Source of the DNA: Mnemiopsis leidyi
Taxonomy: Eukaryota; Ctenophora; Tentaculata; Lobata; Bolinopsidae
Length of the DNA stretch: 21,938 bases
Reading direction: 5' to 3'
Assembly: GCA_000226015.1 (NCBI GenBank)
Contig: JH155432.1
Coordinates: 117,309 to 139,246 of the forward strand
Shown: positions 18,501 to 21,938 of the stretch, piece by piece
How the letters are laid out: each line of letters starts with the position of its first letter
How positions within the stretch are numbered: position 1 is the first letter of the stretch
Program-made: the position numbers and the translations under genes
The notes under the pieces: model-generated
The model's input: only the letters and a program-made list of their open reading frames with translations
Told to the model about the DNA's origin: nothing
The model's database searches: none

Positions 18501-18699
18501 TCTAAACTATCTCCCCCAGGACCTGCTAACGCCTGACACTGCCCACTTCTCCAAACTGGTAACGCCCGGCGGAGAGAGCGTGTTTGAGTTCTCTAACGAT
18601 CACCTCCTCAACAATTCCTGCAACAACGATCAGCTCATGTTGAGCAGCCGTCCTGCCACCAGCCAGGGCTGTGACGTCACCTCGTGGGCCGTCACGTGA
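3459..18699 (+). CDS. Mrtf: Myocardin-related transcription factor (MRTF/myocardin family), 5' end missing, 17 exons
   Basis: MRTF proteins bind G-actin through RPEL motifs. When actin polymerises they enter the nucleus and coactivate SRF at CArG boxes, controlling cytoskeletal and muscle genes. Seen here, in family order: a linker (FHDSRAKLQRAQ), RPEL motifs RPDAESLVHNNIL and RPGPLELVQNNIM, a basic B1 segment with KFKYHEYKPP (compare vertebrate LKYHQYIPP), KQQQLLLQLQ, a SAP domain, PPSYQEA, then a Q/N/S/P-rich C-terminal half fitting a transactivation region. Exons: 3459-3508, 3631-3730, 3843-3932, 4293-4485, 4662-4806, 5355-5513, 6360-6476, 6803-6927, 7752-7956, 8173-8325, 9018-9083, 15970-16239, 16391-16585, 17048-17165, 17389-17567, 17777-17914, 18520-18699. 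They join in one frame for 826 codons and a TGA. RPEL1, the start codon and the family's leucine zipper were not found. Family call very sure; exact exon ends were judged by eye. Confidence 0.93.
3631..3730 (+). CDS. Mrtf: MRTF exon b: RPEL motif 2
   Basis: The acceptor is TGTTTCAG and the donor GTAAGAG. It encodes TTDFLNKKINKRPDAESLV followed by HNNIL, an RPEL motif: basic helix, RP, three residues, SL in place of EL, then a hydrophobic helix end. In the family this motif contacts the hydrophobic cleft of G-actin. The last base (3730) is the first base of a codon finished in the next exon. Confidence 0.92.
3843..3932 (+). CDS. Mrtf: MRTF exon c: linker and first half of RPEL motif 3
   Basis: The acceptor is ATATTTCAG ending at 3842 and the donor GTATAG at 3933. 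With the carried base it reads YVDPSLISRQNELAKAQ, then LEDGIKQHLETRP and a split Gly codon. This fits the vertebrate helix running into RPEL3 (LADDLNEKIAQRPG). The intron cuts RPEL3 inside the glycine after RP, in phase 1. Confidence 0.92.
3933..4292 (+). other. Intron within RPEL3
   Basis: A 360-bp GT-AG intron interrupting the RPEL3 motif. I see no repeat array or other feature inside. Confidence 0.85.
4293..4485 (+). CDS. Mrtf: MRTF exon d: second half of RPEL motif 3 and downstream linker
   Basis: The acceptor is GTGTCAG ending at 4292. The exon completes the split Gly and reads PLELVQNNIM, close to vertebrate PMELVEKNIL. It goes on through LSEPLNNVIKSGQVAF to a Ser/Pro-rich tail ending SPENALSPE plus two bases of a Ser codon. 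The donor is GTTTGG at 4486. In-frame bases before 4293 belong to the intron, so the ATG at 4283 is not a start. Confidence 0.92.
4662..4806 (+). CDS. Mrtf: MRTF exon e: Ser/Thr-rich linker, with alternative 5' splice site
   Basis: The acceptor is CCCTCTTCAG ending at 4661. It reads SQVSDDIGSYQDE, then VRLNDLGPPSNESVTSAP and on to KNSPKVR at 4806, before GTCAGT. A stronger-looking donor, GTAAGA, lies inside at 4699, also in phase 0. Both forms keep the frame into the next exon. The long form supplies extra basic residues just before B1. Confidence 0.8.
4807..5354 (+). other. Intron before B1 exon
   Basis: A 548-bp GT-AG intron ending in a strong CT-rich acceptor. A stop-free stretch (4969-5259, Ser/Thr/Asn/His/Pro-rich) lies inside. 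It lacks convincing splice sites and is compositionally biased, so I treat it as non-coding. Confidence 0.75.
5355..5513 (+). CDS. Mrtf: MRTF exon f: basic B1 region and Q stretch
   Basis: The acceptor has a clear pyrimidine tract (ACTTCTCAG, ending at 5354) and the donor is GTTAGT. It reads RKNQKAKVWKFKYHEYKPPG, a Lys/Arg-rich run, then HEIIMKQQQLLLQLQ. B1 is the SRF-contacting and nuclear-import segment in the family, with vertebrate core KLKYHQYIPPDQ; the QQQ/LQLQ stretch matches the start of the vertebrate Q box. The frame could run back to 5322, but that entry lacks a pyrimidine tract and follows a stop. Confidence 0.92.
5514..6359 (+). other. Intron with AGATATTATCTC repeats
   Basis: An 846-bp GT-AG intron. 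Its 5' part has no feature I recognise; the repeat at 5985-6175 fills the later part. One E-box, CACGTG, lies at 6182. Confidence 0.85.
5985..6175. repeat. Degenerate repeat of AGATATTATCTC, with inverted copies
   Basis: About 14 degenerate copies of a 12-14-bp unit around CAGATATTATCT. Some copies are in reverse (CAGATAATATC, GAGATAATATCTGAG), so the transcript could fold into long imperfect hairpins. Confidence 0.85.
6360..6476 (+). CDS. Mrtf: MRTF exon g: linker between Q box and SAP domain
   Basis: The acceptor is CTTTGTCAG ending at 6359 and the donor GTAATG at 6477; both ends are phase 0, 39 codons. It reads VMQKNYPNYILPKTLDLLNE and ends SHLNDMK. The final LNDMK, joined to VSALKEEL in the next exon, matches the vertebrate entry to the SAP domain (LDDMKVAELKQEL). 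The Q run after LQLQ is much shorter than in vertebrates. Confidence 0.9.
6477..6802 (+). other. Intron before SAP exon
   Basis: A 326-bp GT-AG intron. A few TATAGCTAGATA-like copies lie near 6498-6592; nothing else is apparent. Confidence 0.85.
6803..6927 (+). CDS. Mrtf: MRTF exon h: SAP domain
   Basis: The acceptor is TTCACACCAG and the donor GTTTGT at 6928. It reads VSALKEELKKRNLHTYGNKS, QLVERLRPYVDKD, then MSPSASSRG with the Gly codon split. This is a classic two-helix SAP fold: first helix with LKEEL, the Leu-x-x-x-Gly turn, then KSQLVERL. In the family SAP contributes to promoter-specific DNA or chromatin contact. Confidence 0.95.
6928..7751 (+). other. Intron after SAP exon
   Basis: An 824-bp GT-AG intron. 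The first 570 bp are AT-rich with no feature beyond a short duplication (TTACATTATAGCCAGTAC, 7018-7055). The last part is the 14-bp minisatellite. Confidence 0.85.
7528..7738. repeat. 14-bp minisatellite ACTAACACTGCCCC
   Basis: About 14 tandem copies of ACTAACACTGCCCC, with variants (CTGCTCC, CAGCCCC, one 13-bp unit). The array ends about 13 bp before the acceptor of exon 7752, so its C/T-rich units lie over the branch-point and pyrimidine-tract zone. Confidence 0.95.
7752..7956 (+). CDS. Mrtf: MRTF exon i: Ser/Pro/Gln-rich region
   Basis: The acceptor is CTACTTCAG ending at 7751, immediately after an intronic 14-bp minisatellite. The donor is GTTAGT at 7957. It completes the split Gly and reads SKDPLLRSNSEGDMLASPES, then a Ser/Gln/Asn-rich, low-complexity sequence ending NDVMDE. 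SP sites may be phosphorylation targets (inference). No named domain. Confidence 0.87.
8173..8325 (+). CDS. Mrtf: MRTF exon j: Ser-rich region ending in PPSYQ
   Basis: The acceptor is CCTCCCTAG ending at 8172 and the donor GTGTGC at 8326; both ends phase 0, 51 codons. It reads NCSIIDNLGSLMVESQDD, then a His/Gly/Ser segment and SSEQPPSYQ. The terminal PPSYQ, joined to EAT in the next exon, makes a PPxY-type motif that WW domains can bind (inference from the motif alone). Confidence 0.85.
8334..8605. repeat. Degenerate TTAGTTGTAATCTTTTTG repeat
   Basis: About 12-15 imperfect copies of a 17-20-bp unit, TAGTTGTAATCTTTTTG, some in a longer unit containing TAGTTAAAGTTGTAATCTTC. It grades into the 38-bp array downstream, which seems to derive from the same words (GTAGTTAAAGTTGTAA). 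Confidence 0.88.
8606..9017. repeat. 38-bp minisatellite running into a 3' splice site
   Basis: About ten copies of a 38-bp unit, TTGTAGTTAAAGTTGTAACT followed by TTACTAGTTTCCCTTATG. The 3' half of the last unit is missing, and it ends ...GTAACTTCAG, the acceptor of exon 9018. Internal units carry TTACTAG, an acceptor-like word, at the equivalent place. Confidence 0.95.
9018..9083 (+). CDS. Mrtf: MRTF exon k: short exon after the 38-bp minisatellite
   Basis: The acceptor is AACTTCAG ending at 9017 and the donor GTAGGT at 9084; 22 codons, both ends phase 0. It reads EATNQYNQTSYSQLLSEQQH plus VE. The EAT start joins cleanly to PPSYQ of exon j. The acceptor is the last, changed unit of a 38-bp tandem array, so its pyrimidine tract is poor. 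Confidence 0.82.
9110..9240. repeat. GTAGTCAACTTG repeat with a longer duplication
   Basis: Several copies of TGTAGTCAA(C/T)TTG and two copies of a segment containing GTTTTCAAACTCTTGTCAGG. From about 9240 to 9780 I see only unremarkable AT-rich DNA and one E-box at 9334. Confidence 0.85.
9790..11100. repeat. 18-bp minisatellite with assembly gap
   Basis: Tandem copies of TGTATATAATGTATACCG (variants ACTG, TATAAAATG): about 17 copies before and 22 after a run of 617 Ns (10092-10708). The true length is therefore unknown. Both strands are stop-free in places, giving 445-codon Tyr/Ile/His/Thr frames that are artefacts. In the sense strand most units contain TGTATATA. Confidence 0.97.
10092..10708. 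other. Assembly gap (617 N)
   Basis: Unresolved bases inside the 18-bp array. The gap size may be an estimate, and other sequence could be hidden here. Confidence 0.99.
11197..11360. repeat. CCGCTTC repeat family with 27-bp tandem duplication
   Basis: A 27-bp unit beginning CGTATCATTACCGCTTCAAG occurs twice in tandem (11228 and 11255). Looser copies of (A/T/G)CCGCTTCTTTT flank it. Origin unknown. Confidence 0.8.
11361..12361. other. Intronic DNA without recognised genes
   Basis: AT-rich. A short telomere-like run, CTAACCCTAACCCTAAC (11798-11814), and one palindromic GTCACGTGAC (12191-12200) are the only notable words. Confidence 0.6.
12362..12469. repeat. Direct duplication, 60-bp period
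   Basis: About 47 bp starting ATCAAATCCCTGACTTTCAT occur at 12362 and again at 12422 without mismatch, then diverge. The identity suggests a recent duplication. Confidence 0.92.
12470..13050. other. Intronic DNA without recognised genes
   Basis: A somewhat GC-richer patch (12481-12600) shows short open frames but no splice-bounded family-like peptide. E-boxes lie at 13000 and about 13039. Confidence 0.55.
13053..13182. repeat. TATATAGTCTAT repeat
   Basis: About ten copies of a 10-16-bp unit, TATATAGTCTATTA, with ATAGTCATT variants. Low-complexity AT-rich tandem repeat. Confidence 0.9.
13183..13975. other. Intronic DNA without recognised genes
   Basis: AT-rich, with no long open frame, repeat array or motif that I can support. 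Confidence 0.6.
13976..14138 (+). other. Possible His/Pro-rich cassette exon (weak)
   Basis: A good acceptor (TTTCCTTCTGTACAACAG, ending at 13975) and a good donor (GTGAGA at 14139) bound an open frame containing NYNPSRQFRRHYQNPHSIPH, then HP/PPP-rich sequence ending FHPPPY. The entry phase (one base completing a codon) does not fit exon 9018-9083, which ends in phase 0. It is a weak candidate for an alternative exon, or a chance CT-rich tract. Confidence 0.2.
14176..14255. repeat. 15-bp repeat AACTATGTTAGTGTT
   Basis: About five copies of AACTATGTTAGTGTT. As the unit is a multiple of three, it makes an in-frame YVSVN repeat in a frame that is probably not translated. Confidence 0.93.
14256..14907. 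other. Intronic DNA without recognised genes
   Basis: An open frame of about 98 codons (14437-14733) shows no recognisable domain, biased composition or convincing splice sites. I do not call it a gene. Confidence 0.55.
14908..14917. promoter_or_regulatory. Exact CArG box (candidate SRF site)
   Basis: CCAAAAATGG fits CC(A/T)6GG exactly. SRF, the partner of MRTF, binds this word. It lies about 400 bp upstream of a TATA box in the same intron. One or two such words are expected by chance in a window of this size. Confidence 0.35.
15253..15328 (+). promoter_or_regulatory. Candidate internal promoter: CT repeat and TATA box
   Basis: A CT-repeat tract (15253-15297, GAGA on the other strand) is followed by TATATAAA at 15321-15328. 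GAGA tracts and TATA boxes are common core-promoter parts in animals. A start about 30 bp downstream would give a transcript holding the short exon at 15456. The CT tract plus TATAGCAG could instead be a splice acceptor. Confidence 0.3.
15456..15494 (+). other. Possible alternative first coding exon
   Basis: ATG at 15456 opens 13 codons (MSMIYYTPYTQYL) to a consensus donor GTAAGT at 15495, in phase 0. That is exactly the phase needed to join exon 15970 (VPQQMMSQ). The protein would lack RPEL, B1 and SAP and keep only the Q-rich C-terminal half. Not proven; ATG context is only fair. Confidence 0.3.
15849..15969 (+). repeat. 59-bp tandem duplication including a 3' splice site
   Basis: Copies at 15849-15907 and 15908-15966 differ at a few bases. 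Each ends CTCCTATTTCC and is followed by CAG, so two near-identical acceptors exist (AG at 15909-15910 and 15968-15969). Only the downstream one keeps the MRTF frame. Confidence 0.95.
15970..16239 (+). CDS. Mrtf: MRTF exon l: poly-Q rich region
   Basis: The acceptor is ATTTCCCAG ending at 15969, duplicated 59 bp upstream. It reads VPQQMMSQQQGG, a CAA-coded Q run, then Gln/Tyr/His-rich sequence with a ten-residue near-repeat, QEMIPISQVQ / QEMIPIPQVQ, ending PINTN. The donor is either GTGTAG at 16240 or GTACAG at 16219; both are phase 0 and differ by seven codons. If unspliced, TAG at 16243 ends the frame. The Q-rich character suits a transactivation region. Confidence 0.85.
16245..16366. repeat. 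(GTTT)n microsatellite
   Basis: About 30 uninterrupted copies, starting a few bases after the probable donor at 16240 and ending 25 bp before the acceptor of exon 16391. The perfect array suggests active slippage. The CLFV-repeat frames here are artefacts. Confidence 0.98.
16391..16585 (+). CDS. Mrtf: MRTF exon m: Gln/Pro/Thr-rich region
   Basis: The acceptor is CCCATTTCAG, just after a (TTTG)n microsatellite, and the donor is GTGAGT at 16586; both ends phase 0, 65 codons. It reads NMYFNMQTQFRASNPPTAPT, then QVVQLTTQPQYMIIQQQQQ and ends VVPPQYL. The open frame continues on both sides only because the TTTG repeat and the intron happen to lack stops. Confidence 0.86.
16586..17047 (+). other. 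Intron between exons m and n
   Basis: A 462-bp GT-AG intron with no repeat array or other recognised feature. Confidence 0.85.
17048..17165 (+). CDS. Mrtf: MRTF exon n: Gln-rich region
   Basis: The acceptor is ATATCTCCAG ending at 17047 and the donor GTCTGT at 17166, leaving one base of a split codon. It reads NTSLQQLRQVQQPRYVQQQV, then HQQRLNNQYQAGPAQHRQP. Gln is about a third of the residues, in line with its neighbours. The donor is the least certain part, but the phase fits the next exon exactly. Confidence 0.82.
17389..17567 (+). CDS. Mrtf: MRTF exon o: C-terminal region
   Basis: The acceptor is GTGTCGCAG ending at 17388 and the donor GTTTGT at 17568. With the carried base it reads APDSLSIDHKLDNKNNISTP, then DVISIILGSPNTTPMLKKGD and on to PPPKDDNQISQ. 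It is more mixed in composition than the poly-Q exons, with a hydrophobic patch (VISIIL) next to acidic residues, as in many activation domains (inference). Confidence 0.86.
17777..17914 (+). CDS. Mrtf: MRTF exon p: C-terminal region with DDWL
   Basis: The acceptor is CTAATCTCAG ending at 17776 and the donor GTACCC at 17915; both ends phase 0, 46 codons. It reads YGGRYNSNQTPERRMLERQV, then LDRAVGDHNADRQ and MSNDDWLGANMPQ. The charged stretch RRMLERQVLDRAV could be a short helix. The acidic-aromatic DDWL resembles activation-domain short motifs (inference). The ATG at 17819 is internal. Confidence 0.86.
17915..18519 (+). other. Last intron, with two repeat groups
   Basis: A 605-bp GT-AG intron. 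The 13-bp array is at its 5' part. A 25-bp duplication (AGTGTATTATTTGAACAAGA..., 18301 and 18337) and loose copies of CCCCCATTTTC(A/T)A lie nearer the 3' end. Confidence 0.85.
17976..18079. repeat. 13-bp minisatellite TATACCTGCTGTG
   Basis: About eight copies of TATACCTGCTGTG, one with CAGCTGAG. The Cys/Val/Tyr/Leu frame over it is a repeat artefact. Confidence 0.95.
18520..18699 (+). CDS. Mrtf: MRTF exon q: last coding exon, with stop codon
   Basis: The acceptor is CTCCCCCAG ending at 18519. It reads DLLTPDTAHFSKLVTPGGES, then VFEFSNDHLLNNSCNNDQLM and ends GCDVTSWAVT before TGA at 18697-18699. The exon is GC-richer than the flanking DNA. Two TP sites and a hydrophobic/acidic pattern fit the end of a transactivation domain. 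The stop codon sits inside CACGTGACGTCA. Confidence 0.88.
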   Translation, partial: DLLTPDTAHFSKLVTPGGESVFEFSNDHLLNNSCNNDQLMLSSRPATSQGCDVTSWAVT

Positions 18700-19243
18700 C
18701 GTCATCCAGCTCGCGTGATGCACTGACGTTGAGCTGCTTCTGGAAGTTTTATTGGATCTGAGCGGTTTTATCAAAGGACTGTTGTTCCCCGTCTCCCTGT
18801 GACTTTACGCGATATCATTTGTAATGTTCATTTTGCTCCTGTTTAGCCATTCTGCGTCCTATCGTTCCGACTCTGGAAAGTCTTGATAAATGTTAGCCCC
18901 GGAATCCTGATCTTACATTTGTGGCTGGAAGGAGCGCTGTGTTCCGAACAGTTGACTTTACGACAAGTTTCTTATCTTCAAGTGTCTTTCTCGAATTGAG
19001 GTGGAACATTCTGGAGTACTTGTTGCGTCGATCTCCTTAAAAGTACTTAGCACGAGTGGGTAGACCCCAACTACATTATATACACTACACTAACACTATT
19101 TCTTGTGTACTTGGTGCATATGCGCACTTCTACATTTTGTTTTGAACTTTAAGTCCCATGCCGCTGTGTTTGTAAGCTGGTTTTTATTTAATGGACTGTG
19201 CACCACATCTTCACGTGGTCTATATACGGTCTTCTAGAGCTCG

Positions 19244-19617
19244 ACTGTGCACGTGCAATAACCATGTATTTGCTGGCCGTGCACGTGCAATAACCATGTA
19301 TTTGCTGGCCGTGCAGGTGCAATAACCATATATTTACTGGCCGTGCAGGTGCAATAACCATGTATTTACTGGCCGTGCACGTGCAATAACAATGTATTTG
19401 CTGGCTGTGCACGTGCAATAACAAAGTATTTGCTGGCTGTGCACATGCAATTACCATGTATTTACTGGCCGTGCACGTGCAATAACCATGTATTTACTGG
19501 CCGTGCACATGCAATAACAATGTATTTGCTGGCTGTGCACGTGCAATAACAATGTATTTACTGGCCGTGCACGTGCAATAACAATGTATTTGCTGGCTGT
19601 GCACGTGCAATAACAAC
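19244..19617. repeat. 32-bp minisatellite with E-box in most units
   Basis: About 12 copies of a 32-bp unit, GTGCACGTGCAATAAC(C/A)ATG followed by TATTT(G/A)CTGGC(C/T). Eight copies carry an intact CACGTG inside the palindrome TGCACGTGCA; two have CAGGTG and two CACATG. The short minus-strand frame over it is an artefact. Confidence 0.96.
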
Positions 19618-20152
19618 GTACACGTTGGTTCAGATTGTTTGGTCGGTAATCACTGTCTAGTCCCCGCCAGCGGTAATCTGTTGTTCAGTGTCGGGTATTT
19701 TAAGGGATTATATCTTTTTAACTTTTTAAATAGTCGCTAAATTATATTGGCTGTAGGAGAATTTGTGCTGATTTACTTTCGGACCACGCTCTAAATAATT
19801 ACAAGACTAGGAATTCCAAATCGGTCAAGTGTGTTAACTTTAATGTACGCTATGTCGTGTGAGTAGTTTCGCGTCGTTCTCCACTTGGGAAGCTTTTTGA
19901 TAAAAGATTTGGTGAATCATCAAAAGTGTAACGTAGTTTTTAGACCAAGTGCTGGAGCAATGTGTGTGAGGCAGTTATAACACTTGGTTGGATTTGGACT
20001 TTTCATCGCGGTATTTGATGTACAGATTTTGTGTAAAAATATTTTTAAGAAGAATGCAGGTTGACATTTTATCCAGCCTGACCTTAGGCTTTGAATTGGG
20101 ACCATTTTGGTGTTCATTGATTCATGGAATTAAGCTTAATGTGCAAAATGTA

Positions 20153-20158
20153 AATAAA
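20153..20158 (+). terminator. Poly(A) signal AATAAA (candidate)
   Basis: The first exact AATAAA downstream of the MRTF stop codon. Other candidates are ATTAAA near 20595 and AATAAA at 21239. Confidence 0.4.
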
Positions 20159-21447
20159 TCACGATCAATTTTTTCTGATTTACGCTAGATTGTTAAATTA
20201 TACGATAGAGAATTTTTAATTTCCATTTTGATACCTCAACACCCAATACTTCTATGCAGAGATACTATTAATGACGCCATCCAATGGATAGGAGAAATTC
20301 AAGTACAATACATAGTTATTTAAACTTATAGCAATTGGTTAAAGATTTTTGTACAGATTTCCAACTTTTCTGGCCATTTTAAACTCATCCAATCGTCAAA
20401 TTCTTTACAATAATTATCATAACTCCAAATATCAAGCATTCGTAAGATAAGGTTCGAGATTTGTAACACTATTACTTTAGAGAACGGTTTTTCCGCGGAG
20501 GTGTCTTAAATGACAAACCTCATTTCTCTAAATATAATGCTCCTGCCTTGGTTTTTTGAGGTCATTTGATGTGAGAGCGTTTCACTACCGAGAATTAAAG
20601 CATGGCTTATGAATTTTAAGAAATGACAATCTCCGAAAATTTACGATACCTCCCCAGAAATAGCGTTCTCTATAACTATTTACTGGTTTTTACCTGAGTA
20701 TAGGATATACCGAGATTTATGTACAATTTAAAGTTAAGTTCGATAAGTGTTTTTATAGATATACTCCAGTAGAAATGAGGTGAACGTTCCATTTTCACTC
20801 TCAATACTTGTACACAGCAGGAAAGGTTTTCAAATCAAGGTTGTCTCACATTTACTTTGTATTTTTGTTTCCTAAAGATTCCGCTCAGTGATGCTCATTG
20901 TGGTACCGGTAGTGAAAGGTCGTACAAGATGTTCGATTAAAAATGTTTTATGCTGTGCTCCTTTGTAAAGCGTTTTTGTATTCACATCTTTCTGTTTAAG
21001 TTTTGTCATATTGTGAATATTTTACCTTTAATCGTAGTCACAATGTGGTGCCTTAAGCCGACATACAAGGATTAAAAGGATTACAAGGATTACAAACATC
21101 TAGCACCAACACTCACATTTCAAAGGGCAAAGAATTTTAAGTTGTGTGTACTGCGCTGGCGTTTTAATGTTAACTTATAGTTATACGTTCAAAAGTGGTC
21201 AAAATGGCGTAAGTCCACTAGCTTTGAAGGAACCTGTCAATAAATGGGGAAAGCACCAATTTTGATAATATGTGATACGATAAAAAGTGAATCCTTGTTC
21301 TGTTCAAGAGACAAAATGTTGGCATTGCGCTGTTCTTAATTTGCTATGTAATGGAAATGTTTTACACTTAATACAAAATTGTTGTTTTCTTTGTAATTAT
21401 TATAATTGTAATTTTCGCTAAAAATTCAATCATGATCATACTGTGAG
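20159..21447. other. Distal 3' UTR or intergenic DNA
   Basis: AT-rich, without open frames longer than about 60 codons, repeat arrays or recognised RNA genes. An AATAAA at 21239-21244 could be a distal poly(A) signal. Confidence 0.5.
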
Positions 21448-21480
21448 ATATCTTATAGTATTAGTAATACTATAAGATAT
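21448..21480. repeat. Perfect 33-bp palindrome
   Basis: Arms ATATCTTATAGTATTA and TAATACTATAAGATAT (16 bp each, no mismatch) flank a single G at 21464. It could extrude as a cruciform or mark a small inverted duplication. It has no U-tract and is not a bacterial-type terminator. Confidence 0.95.
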
Positions 21481-21860
21481 AAATGAGCGTTCTGATGGTC
21501 GTTGGACTCTCATACTCATACACACAGTAATACGAATTAAACATGAATTTCAAGTTAAACTAATTTGATAGCATAAAATGAATTATTTACATCTCGTCTT
21601 CTCCTCAATGCTAAAGCTTGGGCAGGCGTACACTCTAATTCAATCCCTATTTTTTAACCGGGTTCAAATTGCATCTCTATCAAACTCTAATTTCATAAAC
21701 ATGTTTTCTCGGCCTCGTTTTCTTAAAAGGTTTGCGTAACCTCCCAACTTTCAAGACTTACCTTATAGAAATCTAAATATTTACTCCAACTATCAAATTA
21801 GTTTTACTCGAAATTCACATTTAATTCGTATCCTCATCCTTTCTACTTTTTCTTCGTTAC

Positions 21861-21938
21861 CTCCTCCTGCTCCTCCCTATTCTCCTCGGCCTCCTCCTTT
21901 TCCTCCTCTTCTTCATCCTCCTCCACCACCACCTCCTC
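21861..21938 (-). other. Possible edge of a minus-strand acidic exon, or CT-rich repeat
   Basis: On the minus strand the frame from the window edge is Glu-rich (EEVVVEEDEEEEEKEEAEEN, then REEQEE) and reaches a donor-like GAG|GTAACG at 21861/21860. On the plus strand the same bases give a Pro-rich frame. A low-complexity CTCCTC tract explains both equally well, so this is a weak call, cut by the window edge. Confidence 0.2.

Larger units (their letters stand above)
18700..20158 (+). other. Mrtf: Probable 3' UTR
   Basis: After the TGA there is no further open frame of note until an AATAAA at 20153. Taking that as the poly(A) signal gives a 3' UTR of about 1.5 kb that includes the 32-bp E-box array. 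The true end is not visible from sequence alone. Confidence 0.5.

Noticed and set aside
19188..19457. 89-codon minus-strand Cys/His-rich frame
   Set aside because: A shadow of the 32-bp minisatellite in the probable 3' UTR.

Overview
The window is animal nuclear DNA, AT-rich and full of tandem repeats. It carries most of one gene on the + strand, a myocardin-related transcription factor (MRTF/myocardin family, the actin-regulated coactivator of SRF). The family call rests on four signatures in the expected order: two RPEL actin-binding motifs, the basic B1 segment with a KYHEY core, a short Q-rich stretch, and a SAP domain. A long glutamine/asparagine/serine-rich C-terminal half follows. Introns are GT-AG. 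The repeat content and modest intron sizes suggest an invertebrate metazoan; I cannot fix the phylum.

Layout. 1-3458: upstream region with microsatellites, a 20-bp and a 10-bp minisatellite, a 23-bp E-box/CRE palindrome and possible 5' exons, but no confirmed exon. 3459-9083: eleven confirmed coding exons holding the RPEL, B1, Q and SAP parts. 9084-15969: a 6.9-kb intron with a minisatellite containing a 617-base assembly gap, and, near its 3' end, a possible internal promoter. 15970-18699: six more coding exons, ending at a TGA stop. 18700-21938: probable 3' UTR with a 32-bp E-box minisatellite and poly(A) signals, then apparently intergenic DNA. At the right edge is a low-complexity stretch that may be the edge of another gene.

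The 17 exons I assembled by eye keep one open frame through every junction (826 codons plus stop, all phases compatible). The 5' end, including RPEL1 and the start codon, was not found. Several long open frames in the window are artefacts of tandem repeats. No second gene, RNA gene, CRISPR array or recognisable transposon was established.

The most interesting points are splice-site structures tied to repeats (a duplicated 3' splice site before exon 15970, a minisatellite running into the acceptor of exon 9018, an in-frame optional 36-codon segment), a possible RPEL-less isoform driven from a TATA/CArG-containing region, and repeat arrays built on known protein-binding words (CACGTG in DNA, UGUAUAUA in RNA).
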